In this document: positions 52,625 to 62,025 of the stretch, piece after piece | Layout: each line of letters opens with the position of its first letter | Numbering within the stretch: position 1 is the stretch's first letter | DNA from: an uncultured Lachnospiraceae bacterium | GTDB taxonomy: Bacteria; Bacillota; Clostridia; Lachnospirales; Lachnospiraceae | Length of the DNA stretch: 64,000 nucleotides | Assembly (NCBI GenBank): GCA_944381475.1 | Contig: CALWLH010000037.1 | Location: 30,126 to 94,125, forward strand | Direction: 5' to 3' | Made by a program: the position numbers and the translations under genes | Notes under the pieces: model-generated | The model's database searches: none | What the model saw: only the letters and a program-made list of their open reading frames with translations | Told to the model about the DNA's origin: nothing

Positions 52625-54052
52625 ATGTATTCAGATGAGAAAAAGGAAATGGGATTAATATTGCTGGTGTTTGATATGATTTGTCTGATCATCAGCTATT
52701 TTTGGGGCGTATTAATCTGGCGTGTGGGAATTCAAAAAGAGCATTTTAAGTCTGCAGGTATACAAAATCAGTTTTGGTATGGACTGCTGGTCTTTTTGCT
52801 CGCCTATATTATGGTTATGCTCTTTTCCTCCGCAGAAAAAAATTTTCTGAAAAAGGGCAAGCTGGACATGCTGTTCCGTTCAGTGGAGGTAAACTTTTTT
52901 ATTCTGCTCCTGGTAACGCTGCTTTTGTATGTTCTGAAGGGAGGAGAGCAGCTTTCCAGAGGTGTTGTGGCGGTTTCCATCATTGTAAACGTGCTGCTGA
53001 CCTTTCTTTGTCATCTGTGGGTTAAAAAGTATGTTATGAAACGCCGGATGACAAAAAAGGTGACCCAGATGCTGGTTGTCACCTCGTCGGAGCGTCTGGA
53101 CGGCGTGCTGAAACGGATTACCAGCGAGCCTGAATGGGGCCGCCGCATCGCGGGCCTTTGTATTCTGGATGACGAGCGCCAGGGCCAGGTAATCAACGGC
53201 ATCAAGGTTGTGGCAAACTACTATGACGTGATCGATTATATCAAGGGCGGCGTGGTGGATGAGGTATTCATGCATGTCTCCTATACAGATGGCAAGTATG
53301 TAAAGGAATTTATCTCCAAGGTGGAGGAAATGGGGATCACGGTCTATTTAAATATCAACGTGCTGGAGGGCTGCGACAATATTGCCAACACCATCACCAA
53401 TGTACACGGTATTCCGGTCATGACCTTTGCTGCAAAACAGTTTTCCTGGAATCAGCTGGCGGTAAAGCGCGTCATGGATATAATCGGCGGTTTGGTCGGA
53501 CTGGCGATTACCGCTGTCATCACCCCTTTCGTGGCAGTACCGCTGCTCCTAGAGTCACCAGGACCTCTTTTTTTTAAGCAGCAGAGGGTGGGGAAAAATG
53601 GCCGTTTTTTTAAGATTATAAAATTCCGCTCCATGTATATGGATGCGGAGGAGAGAAAAAAGGAGCTCATGGCCCAGAATGAGATGACTGGCGCTATGTT
53701 CAAGATGACCAATGACCCCCGGGTTACAAAGGTGGGAAAATTTATCCGCGCCACCAGCATTGACGAGTTTCCCCAGTTCTGGAATGTGTTAAAGGGCGAT
53801 ATGAGCCTGGTAGGAACAAGACCTCCCACAGTGGACGAGTTTAGGCAGTATTCCCCGTATCACAAGCGCAGGCTGAGCTTAAAGCCCGGTCTTACAGGCA
53901 TGTGGCAGGTAAGCGGACGGAGCAATATTGAGGATTTTGAGGAGGTTGTGCGGTTAGATCTGGAATATATTGACAACTGGTCCGTTGCTCTGGATATCAA
54001 GATCCTGCTGAAGACCGTTCTGGTGGTTTTTGCAAAGGTGGGTTCTAAATAG
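52625..54052 (+). CDS. Polyprenyl-phosphate sugar-1-phosphate transferase (exopolysaccharide type)
   Basis: A 475-residue membrane enzyme that puts the first sugar phosphate onto undecaprenyl phosphate for a surface polysaccharide. The N-terminal half has about four membrane helices and a Rossmann-like CoA_binding_3 region (MLVVTSSERLDGVLKRI). The catalytic domain starts at AVKRVMDIIGGLVGLAI and includes ESPGPLFFKQQRVGKNGRFF, KIIKFRSMYMDAE, TSIDEFPQFWNVLKGDMSLV and RPGLTG-like KPGLTGMWQVSGRS. No other glycan genes are adjacent, which is unusual for this class. Confidence 0.9.
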   Translation: MYSDEKKEMGLILLVFDMICLIISYFWGVLIWRVGIQKEHFKSAGIQNQFWYGLLVFLLAYIMVMLFSSAEKNFLKKGKLDMLFRSVEVNFFILLLVTLLLYVLKGGEQLSRGVVAVSIIVNVLLTFLCHLWVKKYVMKRRMTKKVTQMLVVTSSERLDGVLKRITSEPEWGRRIAGLCILDDERQGQVINGIKVVANYYDVIDYIKGGVVDEVFMHVSYTDGKYVKEFISKVEEMGITVYLNINVLEGCDNIANTITNVHGIPVMTFAAKQFSWNQLAVKRVMDIIGGLVGLAITAVITPFVAVPLLLESPGPLFFKQQRVGKNGRFFKIIKFRSMYMDAEERKKELMAQNEMTGAMFKMTNDPRVTKVGKFIRATSIDEFPQFWNVLKGDMSLVGTRPPTVDEFRQYSPYHKRRLSLKPGLTGMWQVSGRSNIEDFEEVVRLDLEYIDNWSVALDIKILLKTVLVVFAKVGSK

Positions 54053-54075
54053 GAAATCAGGGAGAGGAGAAGCCG

Positions 54076-55044
54076 GTGAATTTTATTGTACTGGATCTGG
54101 AATGGAACCAGGGCTATGGCTCCCACACAGGAAAAAAGCCCGCCCTGACCTTTGAGATCATAGAAATCGGAGCTGTAAAGCTGTCCGATAAGGGACAGGA
54201 GCTGGAGCATTTCCAGGCGTTTGTGTATCCGAAGGTGTATGACCGGATGCACTACATGACCAAAGAGGTAACAGGGCTTACCATCAAGGAGCTGCGGCGC
54301 AAAGGAAAGCCCTTCAGAGCGGTTATGGAGGATTTTCTCAGCTGGTGCGGAGAAGATTATCGTTTTTGTACCTGGGGAGATATGGATCTGACAGAGCTTC
54401 AAAAAAACTGTGACTATTATAATATGAGGGGGCTGTTTGACAAGCCCCTGTATTATTATGATCTGCAGAAGCTGTTCAGCCTTCAGTATGAGGATGGAAA
54501 GAGCAGGCGGAATCTGAAAAGCGCCGTGGAGTTTTTCCGGCTGCCTGAAAGGCGCGCATTCCACGGAGCCTACTCGGACGCCTGTTATACGGCGGAGGTT
54601 TTTAAAAAACTGGATATGGAGCGTTTTGGACGATTCATATCGGTAGATTACCATGTTTTACCCGCCTCGAAGGAGGAGGAGATACGGCTGAATTTTGGAA
54701 CCTATGCCAAGTATATCTCCAGGGAATTTCCTGCCAAGGAGCTGGCGCTGATGGATCGGGGTGTGACGGCTACCACCTGCTATATCTGCGGCAGGAAGCT
54801 GCGCAAGAAGGTGCGGTGGTTTACAAATAACGGAAAACAGTTTTACGCGGCGTCCTTATGTCCGGAGCATGGCTGGCTCAAGGGAAAGATCAGGATCAAG
54901 AAGGGCAGCAAGGGGGGCGTATTTGTGGTAAAAACCGAGAAGCTTGTGGAGGAGAGCGTGATCGAGGGAATATGGCAGAAGCAGAAGGAGCTGCGCAAGC
55001 GCAGGAGGAGGCTTAGAGCTGCTGAAAAGAAAAAGCAAGAATGA
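54076..55044 (+). CDS. DEDDh-type 3'-5' exonuclease domain protein
   Basis: A 322-residue protein. Residues 1-180 are an RNase T/DnaQ-like exonuclease: IVLDLEWNQG (D-x-E), FCTWGDMDLTEL (second Asp) and FHGAYSDACYTAEVF (His and last Asp) give D-E-D-Dh. The rest has a C-x-x-C pair (TTCYICGRKLRKK) and a second Cys near C-P-E-H-G, a small treble-clef-like knuckle, then a basic C-terminal helix. The nucleic-acid substrate is unknown. The start is GTG 54076 with GGGAGAGGAG upstream. It lies 23 bp after the sugar-transferase gene. Confidence 0.85.
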   Translation: MNFIVLDLEWNQGYGSHTGKKPALTFEIIEIGAVKLSDKGQELEHFQAFVYPKVYDRMHYMTKEVTGLTIKELRRKGKPFRAVMEDFLSWCGEDYRFCTWGDMDLTELQKNCDYYNMRGLFDKPLYYYDLQKLFSLQYEDGKSRRNLKSAVEFFRLPERRAFHGAYSDACYTAEVFKKLDMERFGRFISVDYHVLPASKEEEIRLNFGTYAKYISREFPAKELALMDRGVTATTCYICGRKLRKKVRWFTNNGKQFYAASLCPEHGWLKGKIRIKKGSKGGVFVVKTEKLVEESVIEGIWQKQKELRKRRRRLRAAEKKKQE

Positions 55045-55074
55045 GAGACGGTGGTCTCTCATTTTTGCTTTTTA
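55030..55074 (+). terminator. Bidirectional terminator between the exonuclease and carboxypeptidase genes
   Basis: Core stem ATGAGAGAC (55041-55049) with GTCTCTCAT (55054-55062), extended by AAAAGCAA / TTGCTTTT with one mismatch. T-rich to the right and A-rich to the left, so it works on both strands. The exonuclease stop lies in the left arm. Confidence 0.85.
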
Positions 55075-55120
55075 GATGTTGGACTGCCGTCAGATATGCT
55101 GGATGCAGCAGACGTCAGCC

Positions 55121-57187
55121 TTATTTGATTTTGATTTTTTTCAGATTCACGTTTTTAAATATCCGGGTGGTTTTTTGCCGTCTTGAAAGGATCCGCTCGG
55201 GAGTATTGCGGACGGCGGTATAGATCAGTACAAGTGCAAGCGCCAGGACTGCGCATAAAATAATTATGGGAAGATAGTTTTCCCCCGCCTTCTCCATCGT
55301 CTGTATATAGGAGGCGGGAAATCCCTGGAGTGTCAGGGGATTATCCTCCTGTATTACTGGTTCCAGGGGGACGCTTGAAAGCGCAAGATTGCCTGCCTGC
55401 AGGTGTACCATGACGGGAATCTGCTCCTCATTTTTCTCCAGCGTATAGCTCATCAGGGAGCGGTCGCTGGTGATGATGGTCTGCGTGTCCGATAGCTTGT
55501 AGAGGGGAATCTGGGAGGAGGTATAAAAGGAGGGACAAATTCCATCATTCGTACCGGTCAGCTGGTTTAGGTCCAGAGCGGAGGTCATGGAAAAGGAGGA
55601 AAAGCCATAGTCCAGCAAGCGCTTGGTGTCCTCATATTCGCCGGGCTGCGCTGCATTCATGACAACGCAGATCAGTTCCAGTCCATTGCTTTCAGCGTAG
55701 GTGATCAGGCATCCTCCTGCTTCAGGAGTATGTCCGGTTTTTCCGCATATTACGCGGGAGTCATAATAGGAGCTGTCGCTTTGCAGCATCCGGTGGGTGG
55801 TTTTCATGGGACGGCTTTCATCCACCAGGTTGGTGGGATCGATCACGTAGGTTTTTGTGGAGTCGATCCGTATAAAATTCGGCGTGGAGAGACATGCCTG
55901 CAAGATCAAAGCCAGGTCCCGGGCACAGGTGGTGTGATCTGCTTCGTGAAGCCCATTGGGGTTTGAAAAGTGGGTGTTGGTGCAGCCAAGCTCAGCGGCT
56001 CTCTTGTTCATCAGCTCCACAAAGGCTGGCATACTGCCCGAAACATGCTCCGCCAGGGCGTTGGCCACCTCATTGGCTGAGGGCAGCAGAAGACCGTAGA
56101 GACAGTCTGAAACCGTCAGCTGCTCTCCAACGGTCATACCGATATGGCTGGCTCCGGGAGTAAGGGCATAGATGGCGGTTCTGGTAAAGTCTACTGTTTC
56201 CTCCAGATTACAGTTTTCAAGCGTTAAAAGAGCAGTCATGACCTTTGTGGTGCTTGCGGGAAATTCACTCTTCTCGGCGTTTTTTGAATAGAGCACTGTG
56301 CCGGTGCTTCTCTCAATAAGAATGGCTGCATCTGCTGAAATCTCAGGCGCCGTCTCCAGCCCCAGGATATCCTCCTCAGAAAGGCAGTCGGTAGGAGCTG
56401 CCAGGCTCAGGGCCAGACTGCATACCATCAGCAAAGATAAATATAGAGAGGGGGGAAGGTGCGGCCTTCTTCTGCGCCTTTTTCTTCTGATAGTAACCAG
56501 ATAAATTACAGAGGGAACCAGCAGTATCAGGATAAAAAATAAAAACAGTAAAGCACATCTGGCGACAAGAGCAATGAAAAAGTTCAAAGGGACAATGTTG
56601 ATCAGCATGTCCGTTGAGGGATCCAAAAGCCACAGGTCGTTCGTGAAAAAAATCCTGTGAAAAATCCGCCAGTAATGATCGAAGTCGGCGGATACAATGA
56701 CCGCGCCAATCCCCAGCAGAAAAATAAAAACCAGGGTTCCAGTTATAACACAGCGGCACAGAACCGAGAGGAAGTCGTGCTCCGGTCTGCGTCTGGGAAG
56801 CACAAATGAAGCAGCCAGAGCGCCCAGGCAGATTACAGATGACGCCGCGCAGCACCACATGACGGTGATGGCATTGATATTCAACTGCGCTACATCAGCC
56901 ATGTGGGCCCGTTCCCGGTCGTTAAAAAAGTCCCGTTCCTGTCCCCACATGGTGGTGGTAACAGAAAGTACCTCCTGTTTGCCCTGCAGGTAATCCAGCA
57001 TGTAGTCGGTGACCTCCATAAGGTCCTCCATTTCCATGCCCACAGAGGCAAGAACATTGTTTTTTTCATATTGCCGCTCATAGAAGCCGCGGCTTGAGAA
57101 GGCCGCGATTTCTATGGAACCCACCAGCAGAGCAATGATTGCTGTAAAGGCTGCAATAAGTCCAAGAATATAGCGAAAGGCTTTCAT
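55121..57187 (-). CDS. Fusion of a Lit-like (DUF1461/TIGR01906) membrane domain with a D-Ala-D-Ala carboxypeptidase
   Basis: A single 688-residue frame. Residues 1-235 match the TIGR01906/DUF1461 family, which includes Lit, the lipoprotein intramolecular transacylase: FYERQYEKNNVLASVGM, RDFFNDRERAHMADV (His95), DFDHYWRIFHRIFF (His177) and NDLWLLDPSTDMLI, within four membrane helices. A basic stretch and a hydrophobic segment (about 247-265, once a signal peptide) lead to a penicillin-binding D,D-carboxypeptidase: ASTTK (Ser312, Lys315), PSAN (Ser370), CGKTGHT (about 482-487), and a C-terminal membrane anchor near 645-670. PBP5-type enzymes trim stem peptides outside the cell. The gene follows the V-ATPase operon by about 76 bp on the same strand. 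Confidence 0.82.
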   Translation of the reverse strand: MKAFRYILGLIAAFTAIIALLVGSIEIAAFSSRGFYERQYEKNNVLASVGMEMEDLMEVTDYMLDYLQGKQEVLSVTTTMWGQERDFFNDRERAHMADVAQLNINAITVMWCCAASSVICLGALAASFVLPRRRPEHDFLSVLCRCVITGTLVFIFLLGIGAVIVSADFDHYWRIFHRIFFTNDLWLLDPSTDMLINIVPLNFFIALVARCALLFLFFILILLVPSVIYLVTIRRKRRRRRPHLPPSLYLSLLMVCSLALSLAAPTDCLSEEDILGLETAPEISADAAILIERSTGTVLYSKNAEKSEFPASTTKVMTALLTLENCNLEETVDFTRTAIYALTPGASHIGMTVGEQLTVSDCLYGLLLPSANEVANALAEHVSGSMPAFVELMNKRAAELGCTNTHFSNPNGLHEADHTTCARDLALILQACLSTPNFIRIDSTKTYVIDPTNLVDESRPMKTTHRMLQSDSSYYDSRVICGKTGHTPEAGGCLITYAESNGLELICVVMNAAQPGEYEDTKRLLDYGFSSFSMTSALDLNQLTGTNDGICPSFYTSSQIPLYKLSDTQTIITSDRSLMSYTLEKNEEQIPVMVHLQAGNLALSSVPLEPVIQEDNPLTLQGFPASYIQTMEKAGENYLPIIILCAVLALALVLIYTAVRNTPERILSRRQKTTRIFKNVNLKKIKIK

Positions 57188-57221
57188 ATCGTATACCGTA
57201 TCCTCTTGTTAAAGGAATAAG

Positions 57222-57250
57222 AAAGGAGCTAAAACGGAAATAGCCCCTTT
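57222..57250 (-). terminator. Weak terminator at the end of the V-ATPase operon
   Basis: On the minus strand: stem AAAGGGGCTA / TAGCTCCTTT (10 bp, one G-T pair), 9-base loop, then CTTATTCC, a poor T-tail. Read-through into the fusion gene is possible. Confidence 0.5.
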
Positions 57251-57263
57251 GAAAATCCCAGGT

Positions 57264-57890
57264 TTATGTTGCTTTGCCTGTCTGGATGCGCTTGATGACC
57301 TTTAAGCGGGTAAATTCCTCACGCTCCTTTTCCTCCAGTGCAGAATTGATCTCCTTGATCAGGCTCTGATAGGTTGGAATGGTGATGTTTTTCAGCGCGT
57401 TTGCGCGCTTTTGGGTTTTTTTGATGTTTGTGGCCAGTCTGTAGGCGGAGTTTTCAATCATGGAGAGGCGAATGGTCAGCTCTCTCACCCGGTCAAACCG
57501 TTCCCGGGCAATGTCCAGAGTCTCCGTGGTGCCATAAAAGGCGTAGGATGGAGGCGCAGGCTTGCTCCTATGCTCTACCAGGGGGATTTCAGTACCCATA
57601 ACACTTCGGACTTTGATGGAGATATCATCCTGAATGGGAACCGCCTGGGCAATGTCATTCACACGGCTGATACCCATCTCGATATTGGCCTGCTGCAGCG
57701 CCTCGTATGCCGAGCGAAAGGCCGCGTCGATTTCCTGCTGAATGGAGGAAGCCTGGTCAATAAGATCCATCAGTTCCCGGATAAGAATATTACGCTTTTT
57801 ATCCATCAGCTCATAGCCCTGTGTGGCAAGAACCAGGGAATTTTTTGCAAGCATCAGGTTGCTTTTTGTGGGAAATGTATTCAGGTTCAT
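57264..57890 (-). CDS. V/A-type ATPase subunit D
   Basis: Central-stalk (rotor) subunit of the membrane ATPase, 208 residues, mostly two long helices. The N terminus PTKSNLMLAKNSLVLATQGY with LMDKKRNILIREL is the family signature, and the C-terminal helix ends in a charged region (EREEFTRLKVIKRIQ). It links the A3B3 head to the membrane ring. It is the last subunit gene of this operon, 14 bp after subunit B. Confidence 0.94.
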   Translation of the reverse strand: MNLNTFPTKSNLMLAKNSLVLATQGYELMDKKRNILIRELMDLIDQASSIQQEIDAAFRSAYEALQQANIEMGISRVNDIAQAVPIQDDISIKVRSVMGTEIPLVEHRSKPAPPSYAFYGTTETLDIARERFDRVRELTIRLSMIENSAYRLATNIKKTQKRANALKNITIPTYQSLIKEINSALEEKEREEFTRLKVIKRIQTGKAT

Positions 57891-57904
57891 AGAATTACCT
57901 CCCC

Positions 57905-59296
57905 TTAATTTCCTTTTCCTTCAGCGGCAGGCTTGTAATACTGATCCAGGATCTTTGTGTCGATACGGTCCAGCTCCTCCCGGGGAAGCATACCCAGAAG
58001 CTGCCAGCCGATGGCAAGGGTGTCCAGAACAGACCGGTTTTCCTCCTCTCCCTGCGCGACAAACCGCGCCTCAAAGGCTTTGCCAAATTCCAGGTACAGC
58101 TTATCTGTGGGGGACAGCTCGTCCTCGCCGATGACATTGGCCAGAGCCCGCACATCCCCCACCTTTGCATAGCTGGAAAAAAGCTGGTTCGCCACATCCT
58201 GGTGATCCTCACGGGTGAATCCCTTGCCGATGCCGTCCTTCATCAGACGGGACAGGGAGGGAAGCACATTGATGGGAGGGTAAATCCCTTGGCCAAACAG
58301 AGAGCGTTCCAAAACAATCTGCCCCTCTGTGATGTAGCCGGTAAGGTCGGGTATGGGGTGCGTAATATCATCATTTGGCATGGTCAGAATGGGGAGCTGG
58401 GTCACAGAGCCCTCATTTCCCGCCACGATTCCAGCACGCTCATAAAGGCTTGCCAGGTCGGAATACAGGTAGCCAGGATACCCTTTACGGGAGGGAATCT
58501 CTCCCTTGGAGGAGGAAACCTCACGCATGGCCTCCGCATAGGAGGTGATATCTGTCAGTATGACCAAAATATGCATATGGCATTCATAGGCCAGATATTC
58601 GGCAGCGGTCAGGGCTACCTTGGGGGTGATCAGACGCTCCACCACCGGGTCATTTGCCAGGTTTAAAAACATTACCACATGGTCGCTGACGCCGCTTTCC
58701 TCAAAGGTTCGCCGGAAATAATCCGCAACGTCATGCTTTAAGCCCATGGCTGCAAAGACAATGGCAAATTTTTCATCGCTGTTGTCCCCCAGAGAAGCCT
58801 GCTTGACGATCTGCGCTGCCAGACGGTCATGGGGAAGTCCGTTTCCGGAAAAAATAGGAAGCTTTTGACCTCTGATCAGGGTGGTGAGCCCGTCAATGGA
58901 GGATATTCCGGTTTGAATATAGTTTCTGGGATATTCTCTTGATACCGGGTTTAAGGGCTGTCCGTTCACATCCAGGCGAATGTCCGAGTGAATGGGGGAG
59001 AGTCCGTCGATGGGGGCGCCCACTCCGTTAAAGGTCCGGCCCAGCATTTCCTCGGATACGGCAATCTCCATAGGGTGGCCGGTGAGACGGGTTCTGGTAT
59101 TGCCCAGAGACATACCCATGGTACCCTTAAAAACCTGAATCACGGCCTTATCCTCATAAATCTCAATAATGCGTCCAAGACGGGTTTCGTGATTTACGGA
59201 GATTTCAAGAATTTCGTCATAGGATGCTCCGGAAACACCCTCCAATATGATCAGAGGGCCATTGATCTCGCTTAATCCCAAATATTCGATAGACAT
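57905..59296 (-). CDS. V/A-type ATPase subunit B
   Basis: Non-catalytic nucleotide-binding subunit of the A3B3 head, 463 residues. It opens [20 protein letters not shown]. The P-loop region is replaced by [15 protein letters not shown], without a full Walker A, which is normal for this subunit. Later motifs: [26 protein letters not shown] and [20 protein letters not shown]. It sits 15 bp after subunit A, with AGGAGG-like purines before ATG 59296. Confidence 0.95.
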   Translation of the reverse strand: MSIEYLGLSEINGPLIILEGVSGASYDEILEISVNHETRLGRIIEIYEDKAVIQVFKGTMGMSLGNTRTRLTGHPMEIAVSEEMLGRTFNGVGAPIDGLSPIHSDIRLDVNGQPLNPVSREYPRNYIQTGISSIDGLTTLIRGQKLPIFSGNGLPHDRLAAQIVKQASLGDNSDEKFAIVFAAMGLKHDVADYFRRTFEESGVSDHVVMFLNLANDPVVERLITPKVALTAAEYLAYECHMHILVILTDITSYAEAMREVSSSKGEIPSRKGYPGYLYSDLASLYERAGIVAGNEGSVTQLPILTMPNDDITHPIPDLTGYITEGQIVLERSLFGQGIYPPINVLPSLSRLMKDGIGKGFTREDHQDVANQLFSSYAKVGDVRALANVIGEDELSPTDKLYLEFGKAFEARFVAQGEEENRSVLDTLAIGWQLLGMLPREELDRIDTKILDQYYKPAAEGKGN

Positions 59297-59311
59297 TTCA
59301 TGCCTCCTTGG

Positions 59312-61090
59312 TTATGCATTCTTTTCCATGACATGCTGATAAAAAGCGTCAATATCCTTCCGGTAGTCCTCAAACATCTCCGGTTTATCATTAGGAATAT
59401 CATATTTGATGGCGATAATATGCTCAAAAATACCCTCTTCCTTCAGAATCCTCATGGGCATACCCATGGCGATGAGCTTCCTGGAGACGTCATAGAGATA
59501 GAGGATGGTCTCCATCATTTTGAACTGCTTTGTCAGGCTCACGCACATATCATCCTTGTGAAAGGCATTCTGCTGCAAAAATCCCAGACGGATTACCCGG
59601 GTGATCTCCAGAATCAGCTTCTGGTCATCGGGCAAAACGTCGGAGCCGATAAGCTTTACAATCTCCATCAGGGAGCTTTCCGTGTTCAAAAGAGCCAGTA
59701 TACGGCCGCGGTAATCCATAAAGTGGGGGCTCACATTTTCGCTGTACCAGGGCGTCAGGTCGGATATATAGTCGCAGTAGGAGTTCAGCCAGTTGATGGC
59801 GGGGAAATGCCTTGCGTAGGCAAGGGATTTATCCAGCCCCCAAAAGCATCCGACGTACCGTTTGGTATTCTGGGTGACAGGCTCGGAAAAGTCGCCGCCC
59901 TGGGGAGAAACGGCGCCGATGATGGACACAGATCCCTCTGTTCCGTTCAGATTGTGCATCATGCCTGCCCGCTCATAAAATGTGCTGAGGCGGGATGCCA
60001 GATAAGCGGGGAAGCCTTCTTCCGCAGGCATTTCCTCCAGACGGCCGGATATTTCCCGAAGAGCCTCCGCCCAACGGGAGGTGGAATCCGCCATGATAGC
60101 CACATGGTAGCCCATATCACGGTAATATTCAGCCAGTGTGATGCCGGTGTAGATGGAAGCCTCCCGGGCTGCCACGGGCATGTTGGAGGTGTTGGCGATC
60201 AGTGTGGTTCGGTCCATCAGGAGGTTTCCGCTTCTGGGATCCACCAGTTTTCCGAAATCCTCCAGAACCTCTGTCATCTCATTGCCCCGCTCGCCGCAGC
60301 CGATGTAGATGATGATATCCGCATCGGACCACTTTGCTATGGAATGCTGCGTCATGGTCTTTCCGGTGCCGAAGCCTCCGGGAATGGCCGCAGTTCCGCC
60401 CTTTGCCAGCGGAAACATGGTATCCAGAATACGCTGGCCGGTAACAAGGGGCTGGGTGCTTAGGAAGCGCTCAGTCACAGGACGGGGAACACGAATGGGC
60501 CACCTTTGAGTCATGGTAAGGGCTTTTTCCGTGCCATCCTTCAGCCGTACCTTGATCAGGCAGTCGGAAATGGTATACTCCCCGCTGGGAACGGCAAAGG
60601 TGACCTTTCCGGAAATGTCGGGGGGGACCATAACCCGGTGCACCACGGCGGGAGTTTCCGGAACCTCGGCGATAATCGTGCCGCCGTAGACGATCTGTCC
60701 GGCCGTCACCTTCATGGTTGTCCGCCATTTTTTTTCCGTATCCAGCGAGGTCATGGAGAAGCCCCGTTTGATATATTTCCCTGAGGACGCCGCTATCTCA
60801 CGCAAAGGCCTTTCGATGCCGTCAAAAATATTGTTGATAATGCCGGGGGCAAGGGTAGCGCAGAGGGCTCCGCCGGTTCCTATAACCTTATCGCCGGGCT
60901 TTAAGCCGGAGGTTTCCTCAAAGACCTGGATCGTGGTGCGCTTTTTGGTAAGGGAAATGACCTCTCCCACCAGCTTTTCTTCCCCTACATAGACCATCTC
61001 GGAAATCTGAAAGGTGGTTTGTCCTTTTATATAGATGATGGGGCCGTTGATGCCGTAGATGGTTCCGGAGGCGTATTGATTTTCAGACAT
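59312..61090 (-). CDS. V/A-type ATPase catalytic subunit A
   Basis: ATP-hydrolysing or synthesising subunit, 592 residues. Signature parts: GTIYGINGPIIYIKG, the Walker A GGFGTGKTMTQHSIA, IYIGCGERGNEMTEVLEDF (catalytic Glu), and a Walker B region HVAIMADSTSRWAEALREI. The long non-homologous insert typical of A subunits is present (about 100-190). ATG 61090 has GGAGGTG upstream; the TTG at 61105 is inside that purine run. The gene overlaps the 3' end of subunit E by 8 bp. Confidence 0.96.
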   Translation of the reverse strand: MSENQYASGTIYGINGPIIYIKGQTTFQISEMVYVGEEKLVGEVISLTKKRTTIQVFEETSGLKPGDKVIGTGGALCATLAPGIINNIFDGIERPLREIAASSGKYIKRGFSMTSLDTEKKWRTTMKVTAGQIVYGGTIIAEVPETPAVVHRVMVPPDISGKVTFAVPSGEYTISDCLIKVRLKDGTEKALTMTQRWPIRVPRPVTERFLSTQPLVTGQRILDTMFPLAKGGTAAIPGGFGTGKTMTQHSIAKWSDADIIIYIGCGERGNEMTEVLEDFGKLVDPRSGNLLMDRTTLIANTSNMPVAAREASIYTGITLAEYYRDMGYHVAIMADSTSRWAEALREISGRLEEMPAEEGFPAYLASRLSTFYERAGMMHNLNGTEGSVSIIGAVSPQGGDFSEPVTQNTKRYVGCFWGLDKSLAYARHFPAINWLNSYCDYISDLTPWYSENVSPHFMDYRGRILALLNTESSLMEIVKLIGSDVLPDDQKLILEITRVIRLGFLQQNAFHKDDMCVSLTKQFKMMETILYLYDVSRKLIAMGMPMRILKEEGIFEHIIAIKYDIPNDKPEMFEDYRKDIDAFYQHVMEKNA

Positions 61091-61667
61091 GTTCCTCACC
61101 TCCAAGCTGTAAATTCTCCTTTGCCTCTTTTATTTTGGAGGAATAGCTTAAATCGATCAGCATATTTTTTTGGGGAATGAGGGCCGTGATACCGCCCACA
61201 AGCTCCTCCTCAGAGACAAGTATAGACAGACCTGTGCGTTCTGTAAGCTGGGCAAGCAGCTTTTCATCGCTTTTGTCAATGTAGATAACCAGCTCCTGGC
61301 CTTTTGCCGCCTTTTTTGCCTCCTGAATATTTTCCAAAAGGGATTCCAGATAGGCGTCCTCCTTTTTGAAGGTGTTGATCATATTACGGACGCGGGAAAA
61401 CAGATCCTCGATAATTTCGTCCATGGTCATTGTCAATTTTCTTCTGGTTTCCAGCTGTCTTCTTGACAACTGACGGTTATGCTCACGCCGAAGGCTTTCC
61501 TTTGCCAGGCGCAGATGACTCTGAGCCTGAAGCCTGGCAGCTTTTACATGCTCTGTGTATATCCTGTTTAGATTTTCGGAGTAGGCGTCCAGCTCCTTTG
61601 CGCTTTCCGCCCGGGCGGTCATCATGGCGTCCTCCTGAAAATGAACCAGCTTTTCTGCTGTGGTCAA
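61083..61667 (-). CDS. V/A-type ATPase subunit E
   Basis: Peripheral-stalk subunit, 194 residues from TTG 61667 (AAGGAGG with ideal spacing; GTG 61676 overlaps that site). The N-terminal about 110 residues form a long charged helix (SHLRLAKESLRREHNRQLSR). The C-terminal globular part includes LVIYIDKSDEKLLAQL and EEELVGGITALIPQKNMLID, the G-G-x-x-x-x pattern of subunit E. It partners with another stalk subunit (G/H), not visible here. Confidence 0.88.
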   Translation of the reverse strand: MTTAEKLVHFQEDAMMTARAESAKELDAYSENLNRIYTEHVKAARLQAQSHLRLAKESLRREHNRQLSRRQLETRRKLTMTMDEIIEDLFSRVRNMINTFKKEDAYLESLLENIQEAKKAAKGQELVIYIDKSDEKLLAQLTERTGLSILVSEEELVGGITALIPQKNMLIDLSYSSKIKEAKENLQLGGEEHV

Positions 61668-61680
61668 AACGATCACCTCC

Positions 61681-61989
61681 TTATAGCTTCAGTCCGATGG
61701 CTTCTCCGGCATATGCAGTGATGAAATCGGGCTTGCGGCCGGTACCATGGCGGTCGGGAATCTCCACTACCAGCGGCATGGTATGGGTCAGCTTAAATGT
61801 ATTGACAATATCAGGATACTCTCTGGAAAATTTTTCCGTCAAAAGCAGGATGCCGATATCTGCATCCTGCAGAACCTGATCCAGAGCGTCCCTCAGCTCC
61901 TGGCGGGTGTGGAGCACACAGCCCTCGACACCTGCCAGACGCATACCGGTGTGGGTATCCACGTTGTCACTGATCAAATACATTTTCAT
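61681..61989 (-). CDS. V/A-type ATPase subunit F
   Basis: A 102-residue central-stalk subunit. It begins MKMYLISDNVDTHTGMRLAG and continues GVEGCVLHTRQELRDALDQV and then DADIGILLLTEKFSREYPDI, all typical of the CheY-like F fold. It contacts subunit D and regulates rotation. It is placed between K and E in this operon. Confidence 0.92.
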   Translation of the reverse strand: MKMYLISDNVDTHTGMRLAGVEGCVLHTRQELRDALDQVLQDADIGILLLTEKFSREYPDIVNTFKLTHTMPLVVEIPDRHGTGRKPDFITAYAGEAIGLKL

Positions 61990-62025
61990 AGGGATATCCC
62001 TCTTTCCTTTTAATTCAATGTTTCA

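Noticed and set aside
59300..60463. A 387-codon plus-strand frame over the V-ATPase A gene
   Set aside because: Antisense shadow of a conserved gene. Its content is low-complexity His/Gly/Val and no start site is present.
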